Shown here one piece after another: positions 5,514 to 12,182 of a stretch of 15,020 nt of DNA. The notes under the pieces were generated by a model. The model searched no databases. It was not told the DNA's origin and saw only the letters and a program-made list of their open reading frames with translations. This stretch comes from Flavobacterium sp. GTDB lineage: Bacteria; Bacteroidota; Bacteroidia; Flavobacteriales; Flavobacteriaceae. The stretch is from NCBI GenBank assembly GCA_030682755.1, contig JAUXNR010000426.1, positions 1 through 15,020 of the forward strand, given 5' to 3'. How positions within the stretch are numbered: position 1 is the first letter of the stretch; each line of letters opens with the position of its first letter. Both the position numbers and the translations under genes were made by a program.

Positions 5514-8178
5514 ATTAGTGATTTTAGATAAATTTAATACATCCATACTTCTACTACTGTTTAGTAGTATTTTTTTGGGAACTATACAAGCACAAAACTC
5601 TTATGAAAGAGGCTCACAATATATTTTGGGAGATATTGAAGTAACCGGAAATTTAAGTTTTAACAAACAAACAATCATCACATTTGCCGGACTAGAAAAA
5701 GGACAACGCATTGTTGTTCCGGGAGAAGAATTGAGTAATTCCATAAAAAAGCTTGGTAAATTAGGTCTTTTTGGAGACATTGATTTATACATGACCGAGG
5801 TTCGCGGAGATACCATTTTCTTGGAATTGAGCATGACCGAATTGCCAAAATTAAGTGATGTTAAAGTTCAAGGTTTAAAAAAATCTAAATCCGAAACTAT
5901 AATTAAAGAAGCTAAGTTGAATAAAGGCTCGGTTGTTAATGAAAACTTCATCACAAACACCAGAAACTTTATTGAAAACAAATATAAAAAAGACGGTTTT
6001 TACAACACAAAAGTTGCCATCAACACAATTCCGGATACTACAAGCGGCAATGAAGTAAAAATGGTTGTTAATGTTGACCGAGGAAAAAAGGTAAAGGTTA
6101 AACAGATTTTAGTGGATGGAAATGAGAAACTTTCTGATGCTAAAGTTAGAAAAGCGATGAAAAACACTAAAGTACAGTTTCCCGGAAGATTCTGGAAAGG
6201 TTCAAAATTCATTAAAGATAAATACAAGGAAGACTTAGTAAATATAGTTTCAAAATATAAAGAAAAAGGATATCGCGATGCAAGGGTGATATCTGATACG
6301 GTTTCATTTGATACAAAAAACAATACTGTATCCATAAAATTAAAAGTTGAAGAAGGAAATAAATACTATTTTGGTGACATAAAATTCTTAGGAAACACAA
6401 TTTACTCAGATGAAAATCTATCGCAACTTTTAGGCATTCAAAAAGGAGATACTTATAACGGAGTTTTATTAGAAAAAAGAATTGCTGATAAAACAAGACC
6501 GGATGCTTATGATATCACCAACCTTTATCAAAATAACGGTTACTTGTTTTCAAATATCAATACGGTTGAAGTAAGAACCCAAAACGATACAATTGATTTT
6601 GAAATCAGAATCATGGAAGGTCCAATGGCATATTTTAATAAAATATCTGTTGTTGGAAATGACAAAACAAATGACAAGGTAATTTATCGTGAGTTAAGAA
6701 CAAAACCAGGTCAAAAATATAGTAAAGACGATTTAGTTAGAACAATCCGAGAGATTGGTCAATTAGGTTTCTTTGACCCTGAAGCAATTGATCCTAAGTT
6801 CAAAAATGTCGATCCTGCAGCGGGAACAGTTGATATTGAATACAATTTAGTTGAAAAAGGAGCTAGCCAAATTGAATTACAAGGTGGTTATGGAGCCGGT
6901 GGATTCATTGGTACTTTAGGATTGTCATTCAACAACTTCTCCATTGGAAATATATTTAACAAAAAAGCGTATCGCCCTTTACCAATGGGTGACGGACAAA
7001 AAATGGCATTGCGTTTACAAGCAAGTAACTTTTTTCAAATTTATAGCTTAACTTTTACAGAACCTTGGTTTGGTAACAGAAAACCAATTCAGTTTAGCAC
7101 ATCCATCTCACACAGTAAACAGTTTTTAAATAATTTTGCTACCCGTGATGTGGACAGATCAAGAAGTTTTGACATTACATCTTTAAGTATTGGTATTGCC
7201 AAAAAATTAACGGTGCCGGATGACTTCTTCGTTTTGTCACAGTCAGTTAGTTTTCAATACTATGACCTAAATAACTACAACACAGGGTTATTTACATTTG
7301 GTGATGGTTCATCAAGAAACTTAGCTTACACCATTGGATTAAGTAGGTTTAGTAAAGGAGTTAACCCTATTTATCCTATATATGGTTCAGAGTTTAGTAT
7401 CAGCGGAAAATTCACACCGCCTTACTCTTTGTTAAACGGTATTGATTATGCAGACCTGCCAAATCAAGAAGCCTATAAACTCAAACATACAGGAAGCTCA
7501 TATTTTGACAGCAATGGGAATTTTGTTCAAGCAGGTGATTATATTGATGCACAACCAACTTCTACATCAAGAGGAAATAGAGTTGAAAACTTCCAAGATG
7601 CTGCTGCTGACCAATCTAAAGTTGACCAAAAAAGATTCAATTGGTTAGAGTTTTATAAAATTAAATTCAAAGCAGATTGGTTTACCAGAATAGCTGGAAC
7701 ACCACAAAAAGCTTTAGTCTTAAGATCAAATACAGAATTTGGATTCCTAGGAGCTTACAATAGCGACAGAGGTTTAGTGCCGTTTGAGCGTTTCTTTTTA
7801 GGAGGAGACGGATTAGCAAACTTTGCTTTAGACGGAAGAGAAGTTATCCAATTAAGAGGCTATCCAAACCAATCTCTTTCAAACATTGATGGAGGAACAA
7901 TTTATAATAAATTTTCGTTAGAGTTAAGATACCCAATCACGCTTAAATCTGCCGCATCCATTTATGCGTTGACATTTTTAGAAGCAGGAGCATCTTATAC
8001 CGATTTTAAAAATTACAATCCATTTATATTAAACAGATCAGCCGGATTCGGATTGCGTGTATTCATGCCTGCATTCGGTTTACTTGGAATTGACTTCGGA
8101 CATGGCTTTGATGCTCTTCCGGGACAAACACAAAAAAATGGATGGGAAACACATTTTATTATTGGACAACAATTTTAA
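5482..8178 (+). CDS. bamA: Outer-membrane protein assembly factor BamA
   Basis: BamA is the core of the BAM machine that folds beta-barrel proteins into the outer membrane. A signal-peptide core at residues 20-38 (ILLLLFSSIFLGTIQAQ) is followed by five POTRA-like units at about 46-120, 125-200, 204-293, 295-381 and 383-460. The C-terminal 16-stranded barrel runs from about 464 to 898; it carries FTEPWFGNRKP at 525-535 and the Omp85 lid-loop motif as LRGY at 791-794, and ends in aromatic Phe898. At 898 residues it is longer than E. coli BamA; a polar segment at about 655-715 probably forms an enlarged loop. No ATG is available at the 5' end: candidates are TTG 5482, GTG 5494 and GTG 5518. The first two overlap uppS; GTG 5518 lies four bases after its stop. 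I give the longest form; the true start is unsettled. Confidence 0.93.
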   Translation: MEKQVNKLNNKLVILDKFNTSILLLLFSSIFLGTIQAQNSYERGSQYILGDIEVTGNLSFNKQTIITFAGLEKGQRIVVPGEELSNSIKKLGKLGLFGDIDLYMTEVRGDTIFLELSMTELPKLSDVKVQGLKKSKSETIIKEAKLNKGSVVNENFITNTRNFIENKYKKDGFYNTKVAINTIPDTTSGNEVKMVVNVDRGKKVKVKQILVDGNEKLSDAKVRKAMKNTKVQFPGRFWKGSKFIKDKYKEDLVNIVSKYKEKGYRDARVISDTVSFDTKNNTVSIKLKVEEGNKYYFGDIKFLGNTIYSDENLSQLLGIQKGDTYNGVLLEKRIADKTRPDAYDITNLYQNNGYLFSNINTVEVRTQNDTIDFEIRIMEGPMAYFNKISVVGNDKTNDKVIYRELRTKPGQKYSKDDLVRTIREIGQLGFFDPEAIDPKFKNVDPAAGTVDIEYNLVEKGASQIELQGGYGAGGFIGTLGLSFNNFSIGNIFNKKAYRPLPMGDGQKMALRLQASNFFQIYSLTFTEPWFGNRKPIQFSTSISHSKQFLNNFATRDVDRSRSFDITSLSIGIAKKLTVPDDFFVLSQSVSFQYYDLNNYNTGLFTFGDGSSRNLAYTIGLSRFSKGVNPIYPIYGSEFSISGKFTPPYSLLNGIDYADLPNQEAYKLKHTGSSYFDSNGNFVQAGDYIDAQPTSTSRGNRVENFQDAAADQSKVDQKRFNWLEFYKIKFKADWFTRIAGTPQKALVLRSNTEFGFLGAYNSDRGLVPFERFFLGGDGLANFALDGREVIQLRGYPNQSLSNIDGGTIYNKFSLELRYPITLKSAASIYALTFLEAGASYTDFKNYNPFILNRSAGFGLRVFMPAFGLLGIDFGHGFDALPGQTQKNGWETHFIIGQQF

Positions 8179-8218
8179 TTATTATTTTAAGTTATATTTA
8201 CCATGTAATTTAAAGAAT

Positions 8219-9238
8219 ATGAAAAACTTACTTTTTATAATTTTATTTTTAACCGTTAATACATGGGTATACGGTCAAACCAGAGGCGTTAAGATTGGAT
8301 ATATTGATATGGAATATATTCTTCAAAATGTTCCGGATTATACTGAGGCTAAAAATCAATTAGAATTAAAAGCCCAAAAATGGAAACAGGAAATTGATGT
8401 CAAAAAGAATGAAATTAATACACTTAAAGAGTCATTAAAAAATGAAAAAGTCCTTTTGACCAAAGAACTTATTGAAGAAAGAGAAGAAGAAATTACTTTT
8501 CTTGAAAATGAATTGATTGAATTTCAACAAAAACGATTTGGTCCTTTAGGAGATTTAGTTACGCAAAAAGCAGTTTTAGTAAAACCGGTACAGGATCAGG
8601 TTTTCTCTGCAATACAAGACTTAGCTGAAGCTCAGAAATATGACTTCATCTTGGATAAATCATCAGATTTGACGTTGCTTTTTGCTGCAAAAAGACATGA
8701 CTTAAGTGATCGTGTTATTAGAACCTTAACTAGAGCTTCAAAGAGAGAGCAAATGTCTAGCAAACAACTGAAAGCTTTAGAAGAGAAAGAACGAAAAGAA
8801 GATTTTATTGATGATAATCCTAATCTTTCTGAAAGACAAAAAATATTAGATGAAAGAAAAGCAGCTAGAGATAGCATTGCCGAGTTACGCAAAGCAGCTG
8901 CAGAACAAAAACGTAAAGACTTTGAAGACAAACGACAAAAACTCATAGAGGAACGCGAGGCTAAAAAATCTGGCACGGTTTCTGAGAAGCCTACAGACAA
9001 GGATTCAAATGAAAGCAAAATTGACGGAGAAGATGCTGAAGAAAAAACAGCTGTAAAAGACACCGCTAAACAAAAAGTTGAAGATGACAAGCTAAAAGCA
9101 CAAGAAGCCAGACAGAAATTGATTGACGAAAGAAAAAAAGAAATTGAAGACCGAAAACAAAAAATATTAGCCGACAGAGAAGCCGCAAAAAAAGCAAGAG
9201 AAGAAAAAACAAAAGAGAATAACGAAAATAAAGATTGA
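8219..9238 (+). CDS. OmpH/Skp-family chaperone with long charged C-terminal tail
   Basis: A 339-residue exported protein. The signal peptide is residues 1-20 (cut near YGQ/TR). Residues 24-172 are an OmpH/Skp domain: a KIGYIDMEYIL strand, a long coiled-coil arm at about 45-105, and a closing FSAIQDLAEAQKYDFILDKS segment. Skp-type chaperones are periplasmic trimers that hold unfolded barrel proteins for BamA. Family members usually stop near residue 170; here a further ~165 residues, rich in Lys, Glu, Arg, Asp and Ala, follow. They contain four copies of an RQK(I/L)-type repeat, at about 206-217, 239-250, 298-309 and 313-324. ATG 8219 was chosen because it gives the signal peptide; the frame is open far upstream, inside bamA. 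The 40-base gap after bamA holds a weak -7-like TATATTTA (8193-8200). Clearly OmpH-like; the tail's role is unknown. Confidence 0.9.
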   Translation: MKNLLFIILFLTVNTWVYGQTRGVKIGYIDMEYILQNVPDYTEAKNQLELKAQKWKQEIDVKKNEINTLKESLKNEKVLLTKELIEEREEEITFLENELIEFQQKRFGPLGDLVTQKAVLVKPVQDQVFSAIQDLAEAQKYDFILDKSSDLTLLFAAKRHDLSDRVIRTLTRASKREQMSSKQLKALEEKERKEDFIDDNPNLSERQKILDERKAARDSIAELRKAAAEQKRKDFEDKRQKLIEEREAKKSGTVSEKPTDKDSNESKIDGEDAEEKTAVKDTAKQKVEDDKLKAQEARQKLIDERKKEIEDRKQKILADREAAKKAREEKTKENNENKD

Positions 9239-9267
9239 AATTAATTAAATATTTAAACTTAGAAATG

Positions 9268-9765
9268 ATGAAACAATTGAAAACTTTACTAATTGCTGCC
9301 ACTTTATTATTTAGCACAAGTCAAGTTATTGCACAAGCAAAAGTCGCTCACGTAGATACAAACGAAATTATGTCAAAAATGCCTGCGATGATGGAAGCTC
9401 AAAAACAACTTGACAACCTTCAAAAAACCTATGATAAGGAATTCAAAACCATGGTGGATGAATACCAATCAAAATTGGAAAAATACAATAGAGAAGCAGA
9501 GACTGTTACGGAACAATTAAACATTGATAGAGCTAAAGAAATTCAGGATATGGAAAAAAGAATCCAAGACTACAGACAAACAGCTCAAAAAGAATTAAAT
9601 CAAAAAGAAGAAGATTTGATGAAACCATTAATGGATCGTGCAAAAGCAGCCATTGAAAAAGTTGGAAAAGCAAAAGGATTCCAATATGTAATCAACTCCA
9701 CAGGTCTTTTATTAGCGGATGGTCCTGATTTAACTTCTGATGTAAAAAAAGAATTAGGATTCTAA
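9268..9765 (+). CDS. OmpH/Skp-family periplasmic chaperone
   Basis: A 165-residue exported protein of normal Skp length. The signal peptide is MKQLKTLLIAATLLFSTSQVIAQ. The mature part begins AKVAHVDTNEIMSKMP, the trimerisation strand of the family, followed by a long coiled-coil arm at about 42-120 rich in Lys, Glu and Gln, and the returning FQYVINSTGLLLADGPDLT segment near the C-terminus. It lies 29 bases after the longer OmpH-like gene and is a tandem paralogue of it. It would accept unfolded outer-membrane proteins from the Sec translocon and pass them to BamA, encoded just upstream. Two adjacent ATG codons (9265 and 9268) are possible; 9268 gives the usual MKQLK start. A TTG ten codons earlier overlaps the previous stop and was rejected. 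A strong terminator follows. Confidence 0.93.
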   Translation: MKQLKTLLIAATLLFSTSQVIAQAKVAHVDTNEIMSKMPAMMEAQKQLDNLQKTYDKEFKTMVDEYQSKLEKYNREAETVTEQLNIDRAKEIQDMEKRIQDYRQTAQKELNQKEEDLMKPLMDRAKAAIEKVGKAKGFQYVINSTGLLLADGPDLTSDVKKELGF

Positions 9766-9786
9766 AAAAATCTTAAAATATCAACT

Positions 9787-9819
9787 AAAACTGCTCCTAT
9801 TTGTGAGCAGTTTTTTTTT
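9787..9819 (+). terminator. Rho-independent terminator of the uppS-bamA-ompH operon
   Basis: AAAACTGCTC (9787-9796) pairs perfectly with GAGCAGTTTT (9805-9814) around an 8-base loop, and the T run continues to 9819. It lies 22 bases after the stop of the second OmpH-like gene. The last T of the run is also the first base of the murI -7 element. Confidence 0.9.
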
Positions 9820-9826
9820 ACATTTG
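9819..9826 (+). promoter_or_regulatory. -7 promoter element for murI
   Basis: TACATTTG is an exact TAnnTTTG match and ends only five bases before the murI ATG at 9832. Initiation at the usual distance would fall at or next to the start codon, implying a leaderless or near-leaderless mRNA. A TTTG at 9800-9803 is the nearest -33-like element but its 15-base spacing is short. Confidence 0.5.
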
Positions 9827-9831
9827 TTTTT

Positions 9832-10608
9832 ATGATAAATAATAAGCCTATCGGACTTTTTGACTCTGGAATTGGAGGCACTTCCATTTGGAAAGAAATT
9901 CATCAATTACTTCCCAACGAAGACACTATTTATCTCGCAGACAGTAAGAATGCTCCTTATGGAATAAAAAGCAAAAAAGAAATACAAAAACTTAGCTTCA
10001 AGAACACAGAATTGCTTTTAGAAATGGGCTGTAAACTCATTGTTGTGGCTTGTAATACCGCAACAACAAATGCCATCAAAGAACTTAGAGACAAGTTTGA
10101 TGTGCCGTTCATTGGTATTGAACCCGCTATAAAGCCGGCAGCAAACAAGTCTAAAACAAATTGCATCGGCATATTGGCAACCAAAGGAACACTAAACAGC
10201 ACCTTGTTTCATAAAGCTGTATTGAATTATCCAAACACAAAAATAATTGAACAAATTGGATTTGGTTTAGTACAACTAATTGAAGACGGTAAAATTGACT
10301 CCAAAGAAACCAATGACCTGTTAATACAATACCTTAACCCAATGATTGAGGCTAATATAGACTATCTGGTATTAGGATGTAGTCACTATCCTTATTTGTT
10401 GCCTCAAATTAAAAAAATACTACCTAAGGGAGTTAAAATAATTGATTCCGGCGAAGCAGTTGCCAGACAAACGGAAAAAATACTCCAAGAAAAAACCGGA
10501 TATAATTCAAGTCTGAAAAGCAATCAAGTCTTTTTTACAAATGGAAACCCTCAAGTATTGAAATCCATTTTAGAAAATAAATATGATGTAATCTATAAAG
10601 AATTTTAA
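9832..10608 (+). CDS. murI: Glutamate racemase
   Basis: MurI interconverts L- and D-glutamate without a cofactor, supplying the D-Glu of the peptidoglycan stem peptide. The 258-residue cytoplasmic protein has both halves of the two-base active site: IGLFDSGIGG at 7-16 (Asp11, Ser12), VVACNTATTNA at 71-81 with catalytic Cys74, and LVLGCSHYP at 179-187 with catalytic Cys183 and His185. The PYG motif at 42-44 and the IGIEPAIKPA region at 94-103 also fit. It follows the OmpH terminator with its own promoter element immediately upstream. Its stop codon lies three bases from the stop of the convergent carbonic-anhydrase-like gene, with no terminator hairpin visible between them. Length and start are normal for the family. 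Confidence 0.96.
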   Translation: MINNKPIGLFDSGIGGTSIWKEIHQLLPNEDTIYLADSKNAPYGIKSKKEIQKLSFKNTELLLEMGCKLIVVACNTATTNAIKELRDKFDVPFIGIEPAIKPAANKSKTNCIGILATKGTLNSTLFHKAVLNYPNTKIIEQIGFGLVQLIEDGKIDSKETNDLLIQYLNPMIEANIDYLVLGCSHYPYLLPQIKKILPKGVKIIDSGEAVARQTEKILQEKTGYNSSLKSNQVFFTNGNPQVLKSILENKYDVIYKEF

Positions 10609-10611
10609 GTG

Positions 10612-11124
10612 CTATTCTTTGAACCAACTAGAATACATCACATAATTGTTTGCTATCCTTTCAATCTCTCCTTTAAAATTTGACTGGTTAATTTCTTTAA
10701 CTTTTTTAGCAGGAACTCCGGCATAGATGGATCCGGATTCAACGATTGTATTTTGAGTTACAACAGCTCCTGCTGCTATAATAGAGTTACTTTCAATAAC
10801 ACAGTTATCCATGACAATAGCACCCATTCCAACTAAAACATTGTCATGAATAGTACAACCATGAACAATGGCATTATGGCCAATAGAAACATTATTTCCT
10901 ATGATAGTGGGGTGTTTTTGATAAGTGCAATGAATGATAGCACCATCTTGAATATTTACTTTGTTTCCAATTGTAATAAAATGAACATCACCACGTAATA
11001 CAGCGTTATACCATACGCTACATGACGTTCCTAAAACCACATCGCCAACGATTGTAGCATTTTCTGCCACAAAACAATCCTCAGGGATTTGAGGCGACTT
11101 TCCATTTACAGATTTAATAACCAT
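10612..11124 (-). CDS. Gamma-class carbonic anhydrase family protein (left-handed beta-helix)
   Basis: A 170-residue cytoplasmic protein made of hexapeptide repeats (for example ATIVGD, VVLGTS, AIIHCT, SIGHNA, VLVGMG) with a C-terminal helix, as in the YrdA/PaaY/Cam family. Three histidines stand where the trimer's metal ligands are expected: His65 (IIHC), His83 (IGH) and His88 (VHGC), with the 5-residue spacing of the last pair as in the archaeal Cam enzyme. Arg44, Asp46 and Gln59 match other active-site positions. It may bind zinc or iron and hydrate CO2, but many family members lack measurable activity or act on other substrates, so the reaction is uncertain. It converges on murI. The porP terminator lies 15 bases upstream of its ATG, so it needs its own promoter there, and no consensus -7 element is clear. 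Confidence 0.9.
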   Translation of the reverse strand: MVIKSVNGKSPQIPEDCFVAENATIVGDVVLGTSCSVWYNAVLRGDVHFITIGNKVNIQDGAIIHCTYQKHPTIIGNNVSIGHNAIVHGCTIHDNVLVGMGAIVMDNCVIESNSIIAAGAVVTQNTIVESGSIYAGVPAKKVKEINQSNFKGEIERIANNYVMYSSWFKE

Positions 11125-11138
11125 AATTTAAATTATAT

Positions 11139-11164
11139 AAAAAATCCCGAATAAATCGGGATTT
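11139..11164 (-). terminator. Rho-independent terminator after the porP-like gene
   Basis: AAATCCCGA (11142-11150) pairs with TCGGGATTT (11156-11164) around a 5-base loop. Read on the minus strand, the hairpin is followed by a T run reaching 11139. It lies 17 bases beyond the stop of the PorP/SprF-like gene and separates it from the carbonic-anhydrase-like gene. Confidence 0.85.
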
Positions 11165-11180
11165 AAATAATGCTTTTTTT

Positions 11181-12179
11181 TTAATTAATTGCCGGACAAT
11201 TACATTCAAACTTATCACGTTTACAGAAGAGATTAATCCCTAAAGTAATTTGGTGAAATCCTGCATTATCAAATCGTACATTACCTGCAAGATAAGAATA
11301 AGTGTAGGCAAACATGAATTGATTATAATTAAGCCCAACTATTGGAGTAATATATTGTAATTTTTGATCTGATACCGAGTTTCCATCAACAAATTGAGCA
11401 CCATCAAAGCTTCTTCTGTATGATAGTCCGCCCCAAATTTTTCCAAAATCAACATCTTTATACGCTTTTAAGTTGATATCAATAGATTTTTCTTTGGTTT
11501 GGTCAACCAACTGAAACAAAATAGATGGTTCCCATTGAATTCTATCGCTGTCACCAAAAACATAACCGGCACTAAACAAATACTTTCTTAAGTTGTCAGA
11601 TTCAAATTCTGTATAGATTTCTCTTCTAACATTTGCAATAGCATTTTTAACCGTAAAGTGTGCAAAAAAATCTAAGTAGTAATACGAAGCTCCAATATCA
11701 ACATTGAAATAAGAATCTTTTTGATAAATACCTCCAATGATAGGATCAAATGGCTGACCGTTAATAAATGAAGTTTCATCCAATTGACTTTGAACCAATG
11801 CTCCACTCATACCAAACGAAAGTTGATTCAAATCGATTTCATTTCTCGAAAACATAATATGATGAGCATACGTTAATTTTGCTCCTCGCTGAGAGTGATA
11901 ACCATTTTTATCACTAAACAAAATTATACCCAAACCTGATTGCTCTCCTACTCTACCATTAAAACTCACTGTATTCAATTGAGGGGCATTATCCTGATCA
12001 AACCATTGCCTTCTTCCTGTCATTCTCACTTTTGCACAATTAGCAGCTCCTGCCATTGACGGATGAATTAGGTACAAGTTATCAGTTAAATAATCGGAAT
12101 ATACTGCTATCCCTTCTTGAGAATATGAAAATCGTGTAAAAACTAATAATAAAAGTAAATAACCTCTTTTAAGATTCAT
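11181..12179 (-). CDS. PorP/SprF-family type IX secretion outer-membrane protein
   Basis: A 332-residue exported barrel protein. The signal peptide is MNLKRGYLLLLLVFTRFSYS, cut before Gln21. The mature start GIAVYSDYLTDNLYLIHPSMAG and the following RMTGRRQWF are diagnostic of the PorP/SprF family, and alternating beta-strand segments fill the rest; it ends KFECNCPAIN (Cys326, Cys328). PorP/SprF-like proteins work with the T9SS. SprF is needed for secretion or attachment of the gliding adhesin SprB in Flavobacterium, and such genes are typically found directly after a gene for a protein with a type B sorting domain. That is the case here: the giant upstream gene stops three bases before this ATG. 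The likely role is to receive or anchor that cargo at the cell surface. An intrinsic terminator follows. Confidence 0.93.
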   Translation of the reverse strand: MNLKRGYLLLLLVFTRFSYSQEGIAVYSDYLTDNLYLIHPSMAGAANCAKVRMTGRRQWFDQDNAPQLNTVSFNGRVGEQSGLGIILFSDKNGYHSQRGAKLTYAHHIMFSRNEIDLNQLSFGMSGALVQSQLDETSFINGQPFDPIIGGIYQKDSYFNVDIGASYYYLDFFAHFTVKNAIANVRREIYTEFESDNLRKYLFSAGYVFGDSDRIQWEPSILFQLVDQTKEKSIDINLKAYKDVDFGKIWGGLSYRRSFDGAQFVDGNSVSDQKLQYITPIVGLNYNQFMFAYTYSYLAGNVRFDNAGFHQITLGINLFCKRDKFECNCPAIN

Positions 12180-12182
12180 GTG

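Noticed and set aside
8057..8218. Extension of the OmpH-like gene into bamA
   Set aside because: The extension is bamA read in another frame; ATG 8219 starts a clean signal peptide.
9235..9267. TTG start for the second OmpH-like gene
   Set aside because: It overlaps the previous stop codon and adds residues ahead of a normal signal peptide beginning at 9265/9268.
8632..9317. Minus-strand open frames opposite the OmpH-like genes
   Set aside because: Ser/Phe/Leu-rich products are the expected complement of Lys/Glu-rich coding sequence.
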